From Druceiella hillmani (taxonomy: Eukaryota; Arthropoda; Insecta; Lepidoptera; Hepialidae), in NCBI GenBank assembly GCA_039881145.1, contig JAYKKI010000027.1, positions 24,005,001 to 24,069,000 of the forward strand: 64,000 nt of DNA. Reading direction: 5' to 3'. Below the pieces are notes generated by a model. The model searched no databases. It saw only the letters and a list, made by a program, of their open reading frames with translations, and was not told where the DNA came from. A program made the translations under genes and the position numbers. Shown in pieces: positions 33,960 to 46,060 of this stretch; position 1 is the first letter of the stretch, and every line of letters begins with the position of its first letter.

Positions 33960-35321
33960 TTGATTTATAAATTAATTTTAAGGAGAATGTTCTTTGGATT
34001 TAATATCTGAACCTAAAACTTAAACTTGTCATGTGAGTCATTGAAGTTAAAATATTTTAGTAATCAGTGGATTAAAAGCGTTTTTATCAAAACTATATTT
34101 TCAAAACTAAAAAACTTGAGAAAATTTTTATCGAATTTCTCTGAAACTTTCACCTGTTATAATATCTACATTGTTTTTTATTTCAATATATACTTTAAAA
34201 AAATGAAACTCTTACTCATTCTCATTACAAATAATTTAACCTGAAATTAAAACTTTTTTTATAGCATGTCAATTTTATATCAATCCTGCTATTTTGTTAA
34301 ATCAATAACACAGAGGAGCTAGAGATTAGGCCATTTTGCAATCCCGCTAAACATGCATTGTGGGATGTTTAACCTTTAAAATAATATAAGTTAATAAATA
34401 GATAACGAGATAAGATACGTCAAAAATATTTATTATAATCGCCTTACTTTGTAATAAACAAAGAAGTCTTTTTGTATTAAAAATTTGAAACTCCGTTTTG
34501 TAAAACAAAATGGCATTAGTGGCAAAACATTATAACAGATATGCCAACGCGTGTGTAATTTCCCAACATAACATAGGTACCCTAAATAGGGAACTTCCAT
34601 TAACATCTTTCTGAAAATTTATACCACAGATCCTAAACATTTATACAATTATTCTGTACAAAAAGAATTGAATAACTGAATATATTAAAAAGTACCGACT
34701 TAAGTTTCAGGAATATGAAAATAAATCCCAGTTTAAAAAAATCATAAAAATTTACCCTCTTGAATATTCCCTCTCTTAAAAGTATTTCTGCCTTAAGAAC
34801 AAAATATAGAGAGACATATTTATATTTTTATGGAAGAATCGTTACGCGTACAAAAATATTAAAGAAACGTGGTACTATAAATTCTATAAATCCTAATATA
34901 AACCTCCGTCGTGCAAACTTATTCTATCCGGACTACTTTTTAAATTAAATTCATATTTAAATAATTTAGATTCATGACTCAAGCGGGTTTTGCAGCTATA
35001 GCAAATTATTTTAGAATATTTTACATAGCCTTTTGAGTTGGATTATATTAACAGATATGTAAACTTATTTGTTTACTGTGTAGATTTATGATTTACCCTG
35101 TTTTACGGTTTTTAAATTTAGAATAAACTTCCCTTTCTACTGTTTAAATATTACATTACTGCTAAAATTTTTTCCTTCAACAGAAAAATGTTTATTTCTA
35201 TTAGTTTCATAAAACAATTTTTTCTAGAATATATTTTTCCACTATTTCTTATAGCCAGTCCTCCGAGTATAGTTATTCAAAGTAATAGAGTTATCGGTAT
35301 GACTCTTATTGTTTAAAAATT
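33960..35321. other. AT-rich spacer, no recognised gene
   Basis: Short open frames here (34026-34244 and 34760-34948) have AT-driven composition, rich in Asn, Ile, Lys and Phe, and no recognisable motif. No match to other blocks was seen. Confidence 0.5.
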
Positions 35322-35412
35322 GTATTTGTTTACAATTCGTATTGTTTATGTAGTGTATTTGTTTACAATTCGTATTTCGTGCAAGTGTATTTGTTTACAA
35401 TTCGTTTCGTTA
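35322..35412. repeat. 32-bp tandem repeat, three units
   Basis: GTATTTGTTTACAATTCGT occurs at 35322, 35354 and 35386, 32 bases apart. The last unit is truncated. Confidence 0.93.
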
Positions 35413-35790
35413 CTTTATAACTTCATGATTATTTCACGAATCGTTTCTAAATGTTAAATACGTATAGATCAGATTACAAAGTAATACACACTATTCCAGT
35501 ATATTGAGTAGTTCTTTCGTTTTTCTGGGTATAGCAAATAGCATTTCTGCTTTCCTATAGCTAACGCTGCTATATATGTATGAACTTAGCGCGCACATGT
35601 ATTGTGTAATATTTTTTACCAGTAACATAGAAAAAGGATATCTGGGTTGTTAAATGTAATGAAATAAATAAGTGTAATTAGTATATATGATTTTATTTTA
35701 AATTAAGCTAAGATCAGCCAGTTTAGTAATCGGCAAATTTATTAATTTGCCGCAACCCACAAGATATATCAGTAATTCTTCGAAGAAAAA

Positions 35791-35792
<2 letters not shown>

Positions 35793-35848
<56 letters not shown>
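35793..35848. repeat. (TA)n microsatellite
   Basis: About 28 uninterrupted AT dinucleotides. Confidence 0.97.
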
Positions 35849-35852
<4 letters not shown>

Positions 35853-35921
35853 ACAGCCCATAATTGCTACGTTAAATCTACGCTAATCAAACCTTAACCG
35901 TATTATGAATATGCTGACTGT

Positions 35922-35955
35922 CATATAGATCACACTGACAAGTATGATCTATATG
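35922..35955. repeat. 11-bp-stem hairpin
   Basis: CATATAGATCA at 35922-35932 pairs perfectly with TGATCTATATG at 35945-35955 across a 12-base loop. No T-run follows, and nothing links it to a gene. Confidence 0.8.
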
Positions 35956-36611
35956 AAGATGAGCGTGAAACTAATAATCGGATTATAGAATTTACTTTCC
36001 GCTTTTTATTTCGCTCCTTGTGTTCAATGCAACCCCAATAGCAATGAAAAACAAAACACAAACAATAAATATAGATTATGATTATAGTACAAATCTGATA
36101 AAATTAATAATTATGATTTTAGTATTGACATGAAAACCTGAATTCACCGTTTTTTCAACTTTGTAGTTAATGGTTACGTATAATAGGAAATTCTTTTTTT
36201 AATGTCCTTCTACGTAAAAGCTCTTATTCTAATACTTTTATATTTATTACCCGTCTTTTGATCACCGCTTCTTACATATTTATTTAAAAATGAATTCCAT
36301 TTAAACTTCAAATTTGCCTATTACTTTACAATAAATTACTTTACAAATAATTCAATTATAATACTTACATTAATGTACGTGTATGATGTATGTCTAATTA
36401 TACGTGTTAATTAAAAAAATCATCAAATGAGCAGCTAAATATATTTGCTTTCAATTACTGTAGATACTTTAATAATAATTATGAGTTAAACCTTTCGTAA
36501 TTATCTATTCTCTGTAGTTCTATTTTTAAATCCCGCTTTAAAGACAAAACACGCTAGTTATAAAATTGATCTGCAACAAAAGAGTGATTATTTTTTCGAT
36601 TTAATGTGTGT

Positions 36612-36614
<3 letters not shown>

Positions 36615-36663
<49 letters not shown>

Positions 36664-36675
36664 AATAAATAAATA

Positions 36676-36748
<73 letters not shown>
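36615..36748. repeat. Compound (TA)n tract with ATAAATAAATAA interruption
   Basis: Three AT-dinucleotide runs are separated by single C interruptions and one AAATAAAT segment. It marks the left edge of block B copy 1. Confidence 0.97.
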
Positions 36749-36769
36749 TTATGTTGCAATATGAATTTT

Positions 36770-38920
36770 TGCCGTTTTTTTACAGTTTGAGCTAGCGTAA
36801 TTTTTAAACTATTAGATTATTACAAAGTAATCAGAATATAAATTTAAACTAGATCTTGATATAAACTCTTCTGTCTAGTTTTTAATCTCGATGGAATAAA
36901 AAAATGTGACTTGCAGTGTGGCTACTTTTTTAGTGTATTAAAAATATACCTATATAAACAAAACCACTTTAAATATAATATCAGGCTATATGAAATCACA
37001 TCGAAATTTCGAAGTTGAAATATCCCTATTTAGGGTATTTCTATGAAATTAATCTAAAAGGCACGCGACTGCTTTTAAGGCAATTATTTTAATTTGGGAG
37101 ACGTAAGTTAATACCAGGTACTATTTTCTCACAAAAAATGTTTTATTGTGTCATCTAATTTTTCTTACTATTGTTTTTAAAACAAGACGAATAAAAAGAA
37201 GTACAAAATTCGTACAAAACCGGGAAACTAGCAAAGACAAAGTCAATTACGTTATAAAAATATTTTACATTACAAACTGACCATCTAGAGACTGATATTT
37301 TGAAGTCGGTAAACGTGTTATGATAACACTGTCAAAAATAAATTTCAAACATTCTTTCAAGATTATAATAGGTCACCCGTCATAATATTTTTTACATACT
37401 GAATATAGCAATACAAATTAAGTGTCATGATATTGAAAACAAATATAAATATACATGTACACTCGTATATCGACTATTACTAATATTCAATAACTTAAAT
37501 TCTATAGTGTGTTCATAACTACAAATATGCTTCTATAACTAATGCTTATGCAGATATTAAATGTATCTTTTGTTTAAAATGTATGTTATTGATTTTGACT
37601 AACTTCCAACTTTCACCACAAATTAGTATGAAGAAAAATTCACGAAATTGTGGAAAAGTGAAATTGTTGATAAGTACATCAACAATATAAATATGTTATT
37701 GCCCAAATAAAATTGCAAATTGTAATATATCATAACGAAATAAATTTAAACTTTCTCTCATAAATCACAAATACTTGAAATGATTTACGTTACTTACAAT
37801 TGTTACTTGTGGCATCTATAAACCGTAAAAAAAACCGATATCTCTTTCGGAATGACTTTATCAAGTAACATAATTTATAACTTTGGATTTATGAAATTTT
37901 TATATATTAAACATTTAAGTCTTTTGTTAAATTAATTGCAGTTTGTTCAATCTTATTATAAATAAGTAAAAATACTTAGATCAGTTACCCCGCTGACAAA
38001 CACAGAAATCCTTTAAACAATTATATTTTCAACCCAAGTATCCCCACTAATAAAAAAGTGGAATAATAACTGACATAATTAGGCAGTCTACGTCATAAGA
38101 CAAAATTATTTTGTTCTTCAGTACTACCTTTTTAACGATTTAAGTTTTACTATACGTTATTACACCGTATATTGTTGCTTAATTTCATTATGAAAAGAAA
38201 TTAACAATTCTCTTTTTTTTTTTCTTTCTTGTTTTCTATTTTAATTATAGAGTACTGCAGTGATTAAGTTTATAGAGGATATATAAAAATTGATTATTTT
38301 TTCGTTCGATATATCTCAACGACATTGGTAGATGGAATAGAAAGTTTTATAACTCACAGGGTTAAATAATCAAATTCTTCAACACAAAAATCCTGCTATG
38401 TTTATCGTTATCGTTTGCAGAGGACCAGGCATTTTATTTATTTGATAACCGTAAACAAACAGGGTTTGGGTAAATGTTAGTATTTAAAGAGTATTTTTTG
38501 AATAAATAAAAGTTTTATCATGAGAGAAAAACATTTTCGATTATTAGTTGCTTGGTTTTGGCTCAATTCTCATCAATTTTCAACTTACGTATAGTTCTAA
38601 TCAATAACGTTATAGCTAATAGATATGGTATATCTATGTAAAATCAACAAAAAAAATATGACGCACTAACGCGAACTATGAAGAACGAAATAAAGGGTAA
38701 GAGAAACCACGTATTTAAAGAAATGGTTAAATACCTCATTTTTGAGAGCAATTGGTAGATAATGACATGTCTATTTAATATATCGTCATTAATTCTAATA
38801 ATATTTGCATAATTATTGTAAAGTTATCATTTGATTTACCAACCACTCCGCTCTGTTATACAATTTTTGTTTGACATTAAAAAAAAGGGTGGACATTAAA
38901 CACACAAACACACAAAATTG
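36770..38920 (+). repeat. Block B, copy 1
   Basis: It matches 59990-61475 in direct orientation: 36770-37330 with 59990-60570, and 38025-38920 with 60575-61475. The central 37330-38025 is missing from copy 2. That centre resembles, more distantly, the X/helicase-flanking region at 22900-23600 (ACAAATTAGTATGAAGAAAA against AACTAGCATGAAATGAAAAA). The two GTCGGTAAACGTGTTA words at 37312 and 60556 mark the deletion edge. No gene was recognised. Confidence 0.8.
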
Positions 38921-38931
38921 ACTAGGTTATA

Positions 38932-39195
38932 CCGATTTTGAAGATGTATCATACAAGTCAAAGTGCCTTTTACAAAACCAGGTAGATGGTCTTGTACGAC
39001 ATTTAAATCTTTCTAAATAACTTCGGATTTGTTAACATCAAGACAGAAAGAAAAAAAATACTTTCTCTAGGCACTACAAATACTTTTAATCGTGAAAGAG
39101 GAAAATAATTATGGAGTTATTTTTTCAAAGAAGACAATTTTGGTTTTTGTTCGGATATTCAAAATTTGTTGATAACATTTTTATCAACAAATTTT
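38932..39195 (+). pseudogene. Truncated extra copy of the HSHLDRF-family N-terminal half
   Basis: ACCGATTTTGAAGATGTATC at 38932 starts a segment repeated at about 39355-39600. It encodes the DTDFEDVSNK region and the ASRQKEK segment with frame breaks. It ends at 39195 in a hairpin where its own sequence doubles back. It is a direct partial duplication just upstream of copy b. Confidence 0.7.
39161..39195. repeat. 14-bp-stem fold-back at the end of the partial gene copy
   Basis: AAAATTTGTTGATA at 39161-39174 is perfectly complementary to 39182-39195 with a 7-base loop. In the full copy (about 39585-39605) only the first half is present, followed by normal coding sequence. The second half is therefore a templated inversion. 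Confidence 0.85.
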
Positions 39196-39214
39196 TAAAA
39201 AAAGCTAAAAAAAG

Positions 39215-40434
39215 CTAAAAATTCATTTAATACCGGTACCCAAGTATAACTTGCGTTAAGCATCCAATACAACATTCACCTGGCTCTTTAGTGCCTAAAA
39301 ATATATCTAAACCCTTAGTATAAGGCAGTAAAGGATCAAGTTCATCAGAAAATGATACCGATTTTGAAGATGTATCAAACAAGCCGAAATACGTTTCACA
39401 AAATGAGTTAGATGGTCTTGTAAAGGATTTGAATCTTTCTAAACAACTTCACAATTTTTAACATCAAGACAGAAAGAAAAAAAAAACTTTCTCTAGGCAC
39501 TACAAAAACTTTTTATCGTGAAAGAGGAAAATAATTATGGAGTAATTTTTCCAAAGTAGACAATATTGCTTTTTGTTCAGATATTAAAAATTTGTTGATA
39601 AAAGTGGGTTTGAAACAATATTCTATAAATGAATGAAATGAGTAATGGAAGTAAATACGCTGGGGTATTTGTTGCTCACAGAACAAAGTTAAAGGAAGAA
39701 CTTTATAAAGTCTCGTTAGTCTTGAATGAAAAAAAATAAAATGACCACAAATGGCATATTTGTGTTGCTTTATAAGTGGTTAACATTCTTCTCGGTCAAT
39801 AAAGTGATCATACTAAGTTTCCATGTTATACATGTTTTTGGAACAGACTAAAAGCGATCATTGAGTAAGAAAAAATTGGCACTTGAGAGGAAATATTAAA
39901 TCTAGGAAGCAAAATATAGTCCACGATTCAGTAGCTCGTGACAAAAACAACATGCCGCTACATTAGGGAATATGAAACAAATTGTTAAATCACTCGATAA
40001 AAGCGGGAATTGATTTTCCTGCATTTGCCAAAAATACCTCAGCTCATCATAGAAAAAATGGAAATCGGATATTTTGACGGCCCCCAAATCAGAAAACTTA
40101 CGCAAGACACTCAGTTCCTTGAATTAAGGGCTTGGAGAGCTATTGTGCCTATGATCCGAAACTTTCTCGGGAACAGAAAATTCAGAAAATTATATTGAAT
40201 ATGCAAAAGAGCTTCCTTAACATTTAAAACATATGGGGTGCAATATCAGTATAAAAATTCACTTGCTTCATAGTCACCTGGACATATTTCCGAAAAATCT
40301 AGGAGATATGAGCGTGGAGCAGCGTGTATACATCAAGATTTACGAGTCATGAAAGAAAGTTATCAGGTTTTTGGGATACGAATATGATGTCTGGCTATTG
40401 TTGATCCCTGATACGTCATTTACCTACATTTTGA
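39215..40434 (+). pseudogene. Unclassified TE-like protein, copy b (HSHLDRF family)
   Basis: From the N-terminal side: a PSITCVKHPIQHSPGSL-like proline/serine stretch near 39235-39290, NDTDFEDVSNK at about 39345-39380, NELDGLVKDLNLSKQL to 39450, YAGVFVAHRTKLKEELYKVS near 39655-39715, and TKFPCYTCFW near 39815. The 40010-40198 frame reads LPKIPQLIIEKMEIGYFDGP, IRKLTQDTQFLELRAWRAIV and NFLGNRKF, and HSHLDIFPKNLGDMS follows at about 40272-40318. The FWDTNMMSGYC end runs into TGA, where Trp is usual. Several stops and shifts separate these parts. Block B lies upstream and block P directly downstream. Confidence 0.75.
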
Positions 40435-40469
40435 ACATAGATATCTAAAACTCAAAAATTAGAGGTAAT

Positions 40470-41230
40470 AAAAAAATTGTGCTTATATATTTGAAAATGG
40501 CATATCATATGTCGTTAGCAATAGTCAGTGTCTTAATTATAATTAAAGTAACGAGATTTATGGCACACCGATGGCAACAATACCTCATTACGTTAAGAAA
40601 TCTTTACATGAAGGAAATAGTACCTACCTTATATACCGGATGGACTCTTATATTTTTCTCCAAGTTCATTTAAATGGTGTATCATATTGCAAGGTATCTT
40701 TCATGAATAATAGATATCCCTCATCTCCCTAGATTACTCGACCCCGTCGAACAGGGGTCAGGTGCATCACCCCGACAACACTCCAAATTTAGTAGCCATA
40801 TCTCTTTGAATTTTAAATTGAACATAACTTCTACTCGTTTGCGGACTGAATATAAATATAAAGTAGATAGCGACCGAATCTATTTTGAGTTGATGTTTTA
40901 AATGGAAAGTAGGCTCGTGTAAAAAATTAAGTGTTCCTGTTATAAATGCTCAAAAAAGCGCTGAAATTTTTAATTTTATTTAGGTAAATATTTATAAACT
41001 TAATGACTTTTATGCTCTCAGTAACCTCAAAGTAGTCGACTTCTTTAATACATTTAATGTTATCTCAATATCAAGTATCCTCATTAAAACGAAGATGAGA
41101 CAGATCTAAACAATCCAAATAAGTTTTATGTAATAACTGATATATTTTATGAAATACCCCAGAAAGTTACTCTAAAAAATAACTCGAAACTTTTTATTTT
41201 CACTTATATCCTAATGTAATGTTATTGTAG
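40470..41230 (+). promoter_or_regulatory. Block P, full copy, with GC hairpin and TATA-like run
   Basis: Order: TATACCGGATGGACTCTTAT (40632), CCTAGATTACTC (40727), hairpin GACCCC / GGGGTC at 40740-40759, CTCTTTGAATTTTAAATTGA (40801), TATAAATATAAAGTAG (about 40850-40865), GACCGAATCTATTTTGAGTT (40872). The hairpin stem is kept while the loop differs from the copy at 32544. It lies between gene copy b and block X. Confidence 0.5.
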
Positions 41231-41269
41231 ACTTAGAAAGTGGACATTTCCTGAGAAATTTAATTTTCT

Positions 41270-43330
41270 AAAGTAATAATACGGGTGCAATACGAATCAC
41301 GTTATTACTAACAATAATATCGCACCGAGAGAGACTCAAGTGAAAGTTAGTTGCAGATTACGTCTTCTTGCTTCTATAAATATGAGCCTGAAAGACCAAA
41401 AATACTCAGGGCGACGACAATAGACAAAAATTAATCACGTACGTAAATACTATTTCCTTGCAAAATAAATTCAGTCAATTTGCATTAATAAAAGGGAAAA
41501 ATATGGGCAACCAGTTATTTTGCTTTCTTCTATAAAATACATAATAGGCAATACATGCATAGCGATAAATTATGTTATTATTCAAGACAGTTCAACAAAA
41601 ATACTATATGACAATAATACTATCCAATTAAAGACCAAAAATAATTAATTACAAGCTGTAAAGATAACGTTCCACATATCTACTGTGTACCAAATAATTC
41701 TAACATATTCTAAAATATTCATAAATTGAAGTAAAATTGTCCACCAAACACTTTGTACCTTTAAAATAAACTATGTTATGACTATTCCTCCAATAAAATA
41801 TCGAAATCCTCCGAATACTTTGAATAAATCGATTACTAGTCCATCCTTTCGATCTCTCTATACAAATGCTAGTAACGGTCCAATAGAAAACTCGTATAAG
41901 GATATAATGTGCTTCGTGAAACTACAATATCGTGTCCCTTAGGGTATCTGAGCTGATAAGTTTATCAGCGAACTATTTTGGTTTCAATACGACCTTTATG
42001 TTTCACAGTTATTTGCCTTGTAATATCATTTATAGTATCGGATGTCCGTCCGCTATGTCGATGCTTAACAAAAAAATAAACTATGTCATATCTAGGTAGC
42101 TTACAGCTTTGTATTGCTTTAAATGAAGTTTAAAAATATTTATTTATTTTATGCTGTTATTTATTTTGTAAGGTGTTTGTTAGTTGAATAAAGTGGAGTT
42201 TGCTGCTGCCAACATAAGATTATTTAATTTTAAGTTATTTAATATTATTAAGATTATTAAATATTATCAAGATAAGATAATTTAATGTATATAAGTGATA
42301 TTTTCAATTTATAAAATTTAAACTTCGTTTCGAAATGTTTATTTTAAAGAGGGCAATGACTTATATATTTTGAAATGAAGTATAAATTTTATAAATTTAA
42401 AATATCACCTAAAAACAGTTAAGCTTGCCCACAAAAATAAAAATTTGTTTAACCGATTAAAGTTTAAAATAAAAGTTTAAGAAACTCATTTCAAAGAAAA
42501 ATGGTGTTTACAAATTTTGTACGATATTTTCAAGACTGCAGTGGGGAGCTTTTATTCGGCGTCATTGAAATAATGTAAATAAATATGTGGTTTGCTAAAA
42601 AATGATCATAAACTATAAACCATCCAATCAGTAAAACTATAATTCATTAGTGGCTACATACGAATGGTGAAAAAGTTACCTATCCGCCACTTTTTTCTCC
42701 AAATTTCTTAGTCTACAAGGCTGGAAGAGTTGACACGATGTAATTTTAGAGTACAACTTTATTTCTTTCTCTTTTTTTCACAACTTTAGGCGAGAGATAA
42801 AGAAAATAAAAAACATTATATACGTATGAAAAAAAAAATCCAGTCATGTTCGTATCTGTGCGTAACACATCATATTCATTTTCCACTTATAAATTTTATA
42901 CAGAAGTAGCACAAACGTATGACTGAATTTCCAAAATGTCAGTCATGCGCTTGTGCTACTTCTATACAAACGTCTGTAAAGTTGTGGGGTTGCGGCTCTA
43001 CTCTTGGATAGCCTAAAATTAAATAGAGTTTCAAATTTTATTGAATTTAATTTTCGGTCGATTATTTACATAAGCATGTTTTTATACTACATTTCATAGT
43101 TATATAAGTAATGGAACATATAGTAAAACCGTCCTGATTTTCACCCTCCTGACATGACAATTCACATCCTAGTAAATTGCTTTGCAAGCATGTGAAAGAA
43201 AACTGCTTAAATAGAGATGGTCTAGAACACAATCTCTTAAAGACTCATCTTTAGCAGAGGTGTTTCTAAAAGGGAAGAAAACGCTGTTATATAAAATTAC
43301 AAACCAATTGAAACAGATGAAGAAGGACAA
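41270..43330 (+). repeat. Block X, copy in the composite unit
   Basis: It matches 24060-26210 directly and 3290-5060 inverted, end to end. Well-kept words include CCATCCTTTCGATCTCTCTA (41850), GATAAGTTTATCAGCGAACT (41956) and GGTCTAGAACACAATCTCTT (43219). The reading frame ENSYKDIM...FVKLQYRVP and NYFGFNTTFMFHSYLP (41890-42020) is also visible in the other copies, but stops intervene, so it is at most a fossil exon. Confidence 0.8.
42897..42967. repeat. Long imperfect hairpin (about 29-bp stem)
   Basis: TATACAGAAGTAGCACAAAC starts the left arm at 42897. The right arm ends GTGCTACTTCTATAC at 42967. About 26 of 29-30 positions pair, around a 12-base loop. Block X copy 2 (25850-25900) lacks it. 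Confidence 0.85.
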
Positions 43331-43363
43331 AACGAAGTTGAACAAGATGCAGTTTCAAACTAA
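43310..43363 (+). pseudogene. Small acidic coding-like tail at the end of block X
   Basis: ETDEEGQNEVEQDAVSN and a stop are read at 43310-43363. In the left arm (3290-3350, reverse strand) the matching bases read EIDEEGQNEIDEEGQ, with a 24-bp tandem duplication. An acidic composition kept in two diverged copies suggests a former exon end. No family is recognised. Confidence 0.3.
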
Positions 43364-43539
43364 AGTGAAAAACTTTCCGTGCTAAAATCTTGGAAATAAA
43401 ATATGTAATGTTTTGGCTATGTAATAACTCACGTAAGTACTTCATTCTCTAGAGGTTACATGCACCTGTAAATTTTTAAATATAGCCTTATTTGTTCTGT
43501 AATAAAATTTATTTAAATAAAATATGTTGTTTTCTTATT

Positions 43540-46060
43540 GGTTAAGAATATTTATTCTAGGGATCTAGGGATCTAGGGTTAAGAGTATTTATTTATATCT
43601 TCATTTCTTGAAAATCCCATGAACAACCTACATATTTACCCAAATATTGGACATGTGAAAGTACGGTAAGAAAAATTATTATTAGAAAGAATAAGATAAA
43701 AAACAATCTTGAAATCAGTATTGAGATAACAAATAACTCCACAACTCAATTCCTGAAGTGGCCAGTGGAGCGAAAAAAAAAATATAAGTCTGGACGTGTC
43801 TTTTAATACACGTTATACTTGAATAACAAGAGTGTACGGAAGAAAGTTGAACGCTGCAGAATTTTAGCGCGCGCTCTTAGTGGGTAAAACATACTGTGAC
43901 ATCATTCCCTTATATAAGAGCATAAAGCATAAAGTGTTATAATTATATGTATTTTTATTGTTAATAGCTTCGAACCCAAACAGATATTTCATGAATAACT
44001 TTTTCAGAATTGAATAAATATAAGTAAATTGGAATTAAAAAGGACCATCAGATACACAAACATGCGTTATTACATTCAATATAAATAATTCTTGACAGTT
44101 TTTACTTCAATGAAAATTTAATGAAGGTTACTGTGATAATTTAGATTCTCAGTCATTTAGCTTTATGCAAAGTGCTTGACAAGTCAACTAGCATAAAAGA
44201 AAAATGAAAAAATATACCTGTTTTTCACCAATGTATAACTGTAAAATTCTTTTATTTTGTGTGACAACAAGAAAACAATCGTCGGCAGTTTCCATTTGAT
44301 AAAATAATATAAACGAATTTTGAAATATTGACTAATAAAACAAAATTACTTCATATAATATTGTCAAACCACTCAAAACTTTATTTCTTAGTACAATAAA
44401 ATGTTACCTAAACTGTATAACAAACGCAACATTATAATTTCCAAGTACGAACCTACTGAATAAATGAATTAGTATTTTTTCTTCCCCTCCCTTTATAATT
44501 TCAAAAACACTAGTCCAATAATCATATAATGTTCTTTGTAGAACTAAATTGTTTGGGCGTCTAACGGCCATATGCACCACAGTACTAATAGTTGAAATCG
44601 TATTTATATTTCTCATTAACTGTCAGTTGAGTCGGAATAATAGTCTACTCTATGGATCGTGCCCTCTTGCTCAGTCCAATTGCTAAAGTAGCCATGCAAA
44701 ATGGATTTTTACTTGTCATTAAATCCGACTCAGAGTCCTGACCATGTGTGGTGGATACGAGCGTAAGTTGTTAGGAATACCAGTGAACTACTTCTCGTTC
44801 CAATACGACTTGCATACAATAAATATTTGTTTTTCTTAGTGTACAGTGCGTGGGCGCCTAACAGAAAAATAACATCTTTCATATTTAGGTCGGCAATAGG
44901 TTATTGCTGCATTACAGAGATTTATGAACATACTCCTTCTTTTCATTGTTATTTATTTTTCTGAAATTTCCTCCAGTAAACAAATTTTATCGGACCGATT
45001 ATAAAGATATTCGCGTATCTCACTAAATACATTTTTAGTAATAGTACCGATGTCTTCAAGGAGTATTCCGCATTAAGTTTGAAAAATGTTTAATTATCTA
45101 TGAACCTGTATAATTCTAATAAAGCTTATGGTCTTTAGAGTCTCTTATTTTCAAAACTGACGTTATAATAATTCCTATCATTTATAATAGTAAGAAGCAG
45201 ATATCGCAATTTTGATTTCACATAATTGTTCAACACATGATTAGATTTACATCAAAGTAATAAAACGGCATGAGTTTAAATTATTGTTAACCGATTCCAA
45301 AAAAGGAGGAGGTTCTCAATTAGACTGTATTTTTTTACTATATTACCTCGTATGTCCGGCACTTCCGGTAACTTCGCGGGTCTTCTTGGAATATTATACG
45401 CTCACTATAGTTCAAATTTGGTAAGAATCTGACTAAGAAAGTTAAAGATATACCACAGATACAATTATAGATTATAGACTTCACATCAAGTGGAATTCGA
45501 ACTACCTTTTTGTTCATTGAAATAGTGTTTAATTGATTTTAAGAATAATTACAATAAAACACGTTAAAATTTTGAAGATAAACATATGATAGTTTTGCGA
45601 ACGATTATTACAAAGGACGTACATCCATACCTCTCAATAAGACAATGTCAACAAAGTTCAGAATCTAGTATTGGTAGATAAAATATTTACATACCATTTA
45701 GTTTTGATCGCTAGGACTCTCATATGGCAGCATTCAAAGGTGCTTTGTAAGAACATGAAAAGTGTAAATAACACTACCATATACGGATCATGGAAATTTA
45801 AGTGGAAATAGTTAGAACACATATGAGATAGTATTAATAATAATCGTACGGTCAAGTGCAATTAAAATTAGGAGTGATAAATATTTATTTGCCATTCTAT
45901 TGGCTAACTTGCCACCGTCTAGGGTAGTGGCCCATTTTTATTGAGTCATTATAAATATTATCAATTTTAAATTCAACACACTTTATTTGCACCTAAAAAA
46001 AAGGCCAAGAGAGTTCATGACAAAGTTTTATTTATTGTATCTATTCTTGTGTCGTTATAT
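43540..46060 (+). repeat. Block A, copy 2
   Basis: It is the direct partner of 28240-30740. It differs by a roughly 220-base insertion at 44550-44770 (next entry), by lack of the perfect palindrome and by lack of the 38-bp duplication. Short open frames on the reverse strand (44404-44616, 45658-45861) have no equivalents in copy 1. Confidence 0.8.
44550..44770. mobile_element. About 220-bp insertion unique to block A copy 2
   Basis: In copy 1 the bases around 29195-29215 run straight across the site. In copy 2 an extra, GC-richer segment is present, with GATCGTGCCCTCTTGCTCAG and GAGTCCTGACCATGTGTGGT. The size and composition would suit a SINE or MITE, but no A or B box, clear terminal repeat or A-tail is convincing. 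Confidence 0.35.

Noticed and set aside
28240..46060. Block A copies as long terminal repeats of one retroelement
   Set aside because: They are direct repeats, but about 2.5 kb long and well diverged. There is no TG/CA end, primer site or retroviral gene between them, and neighbouring blocks are duplicated too.
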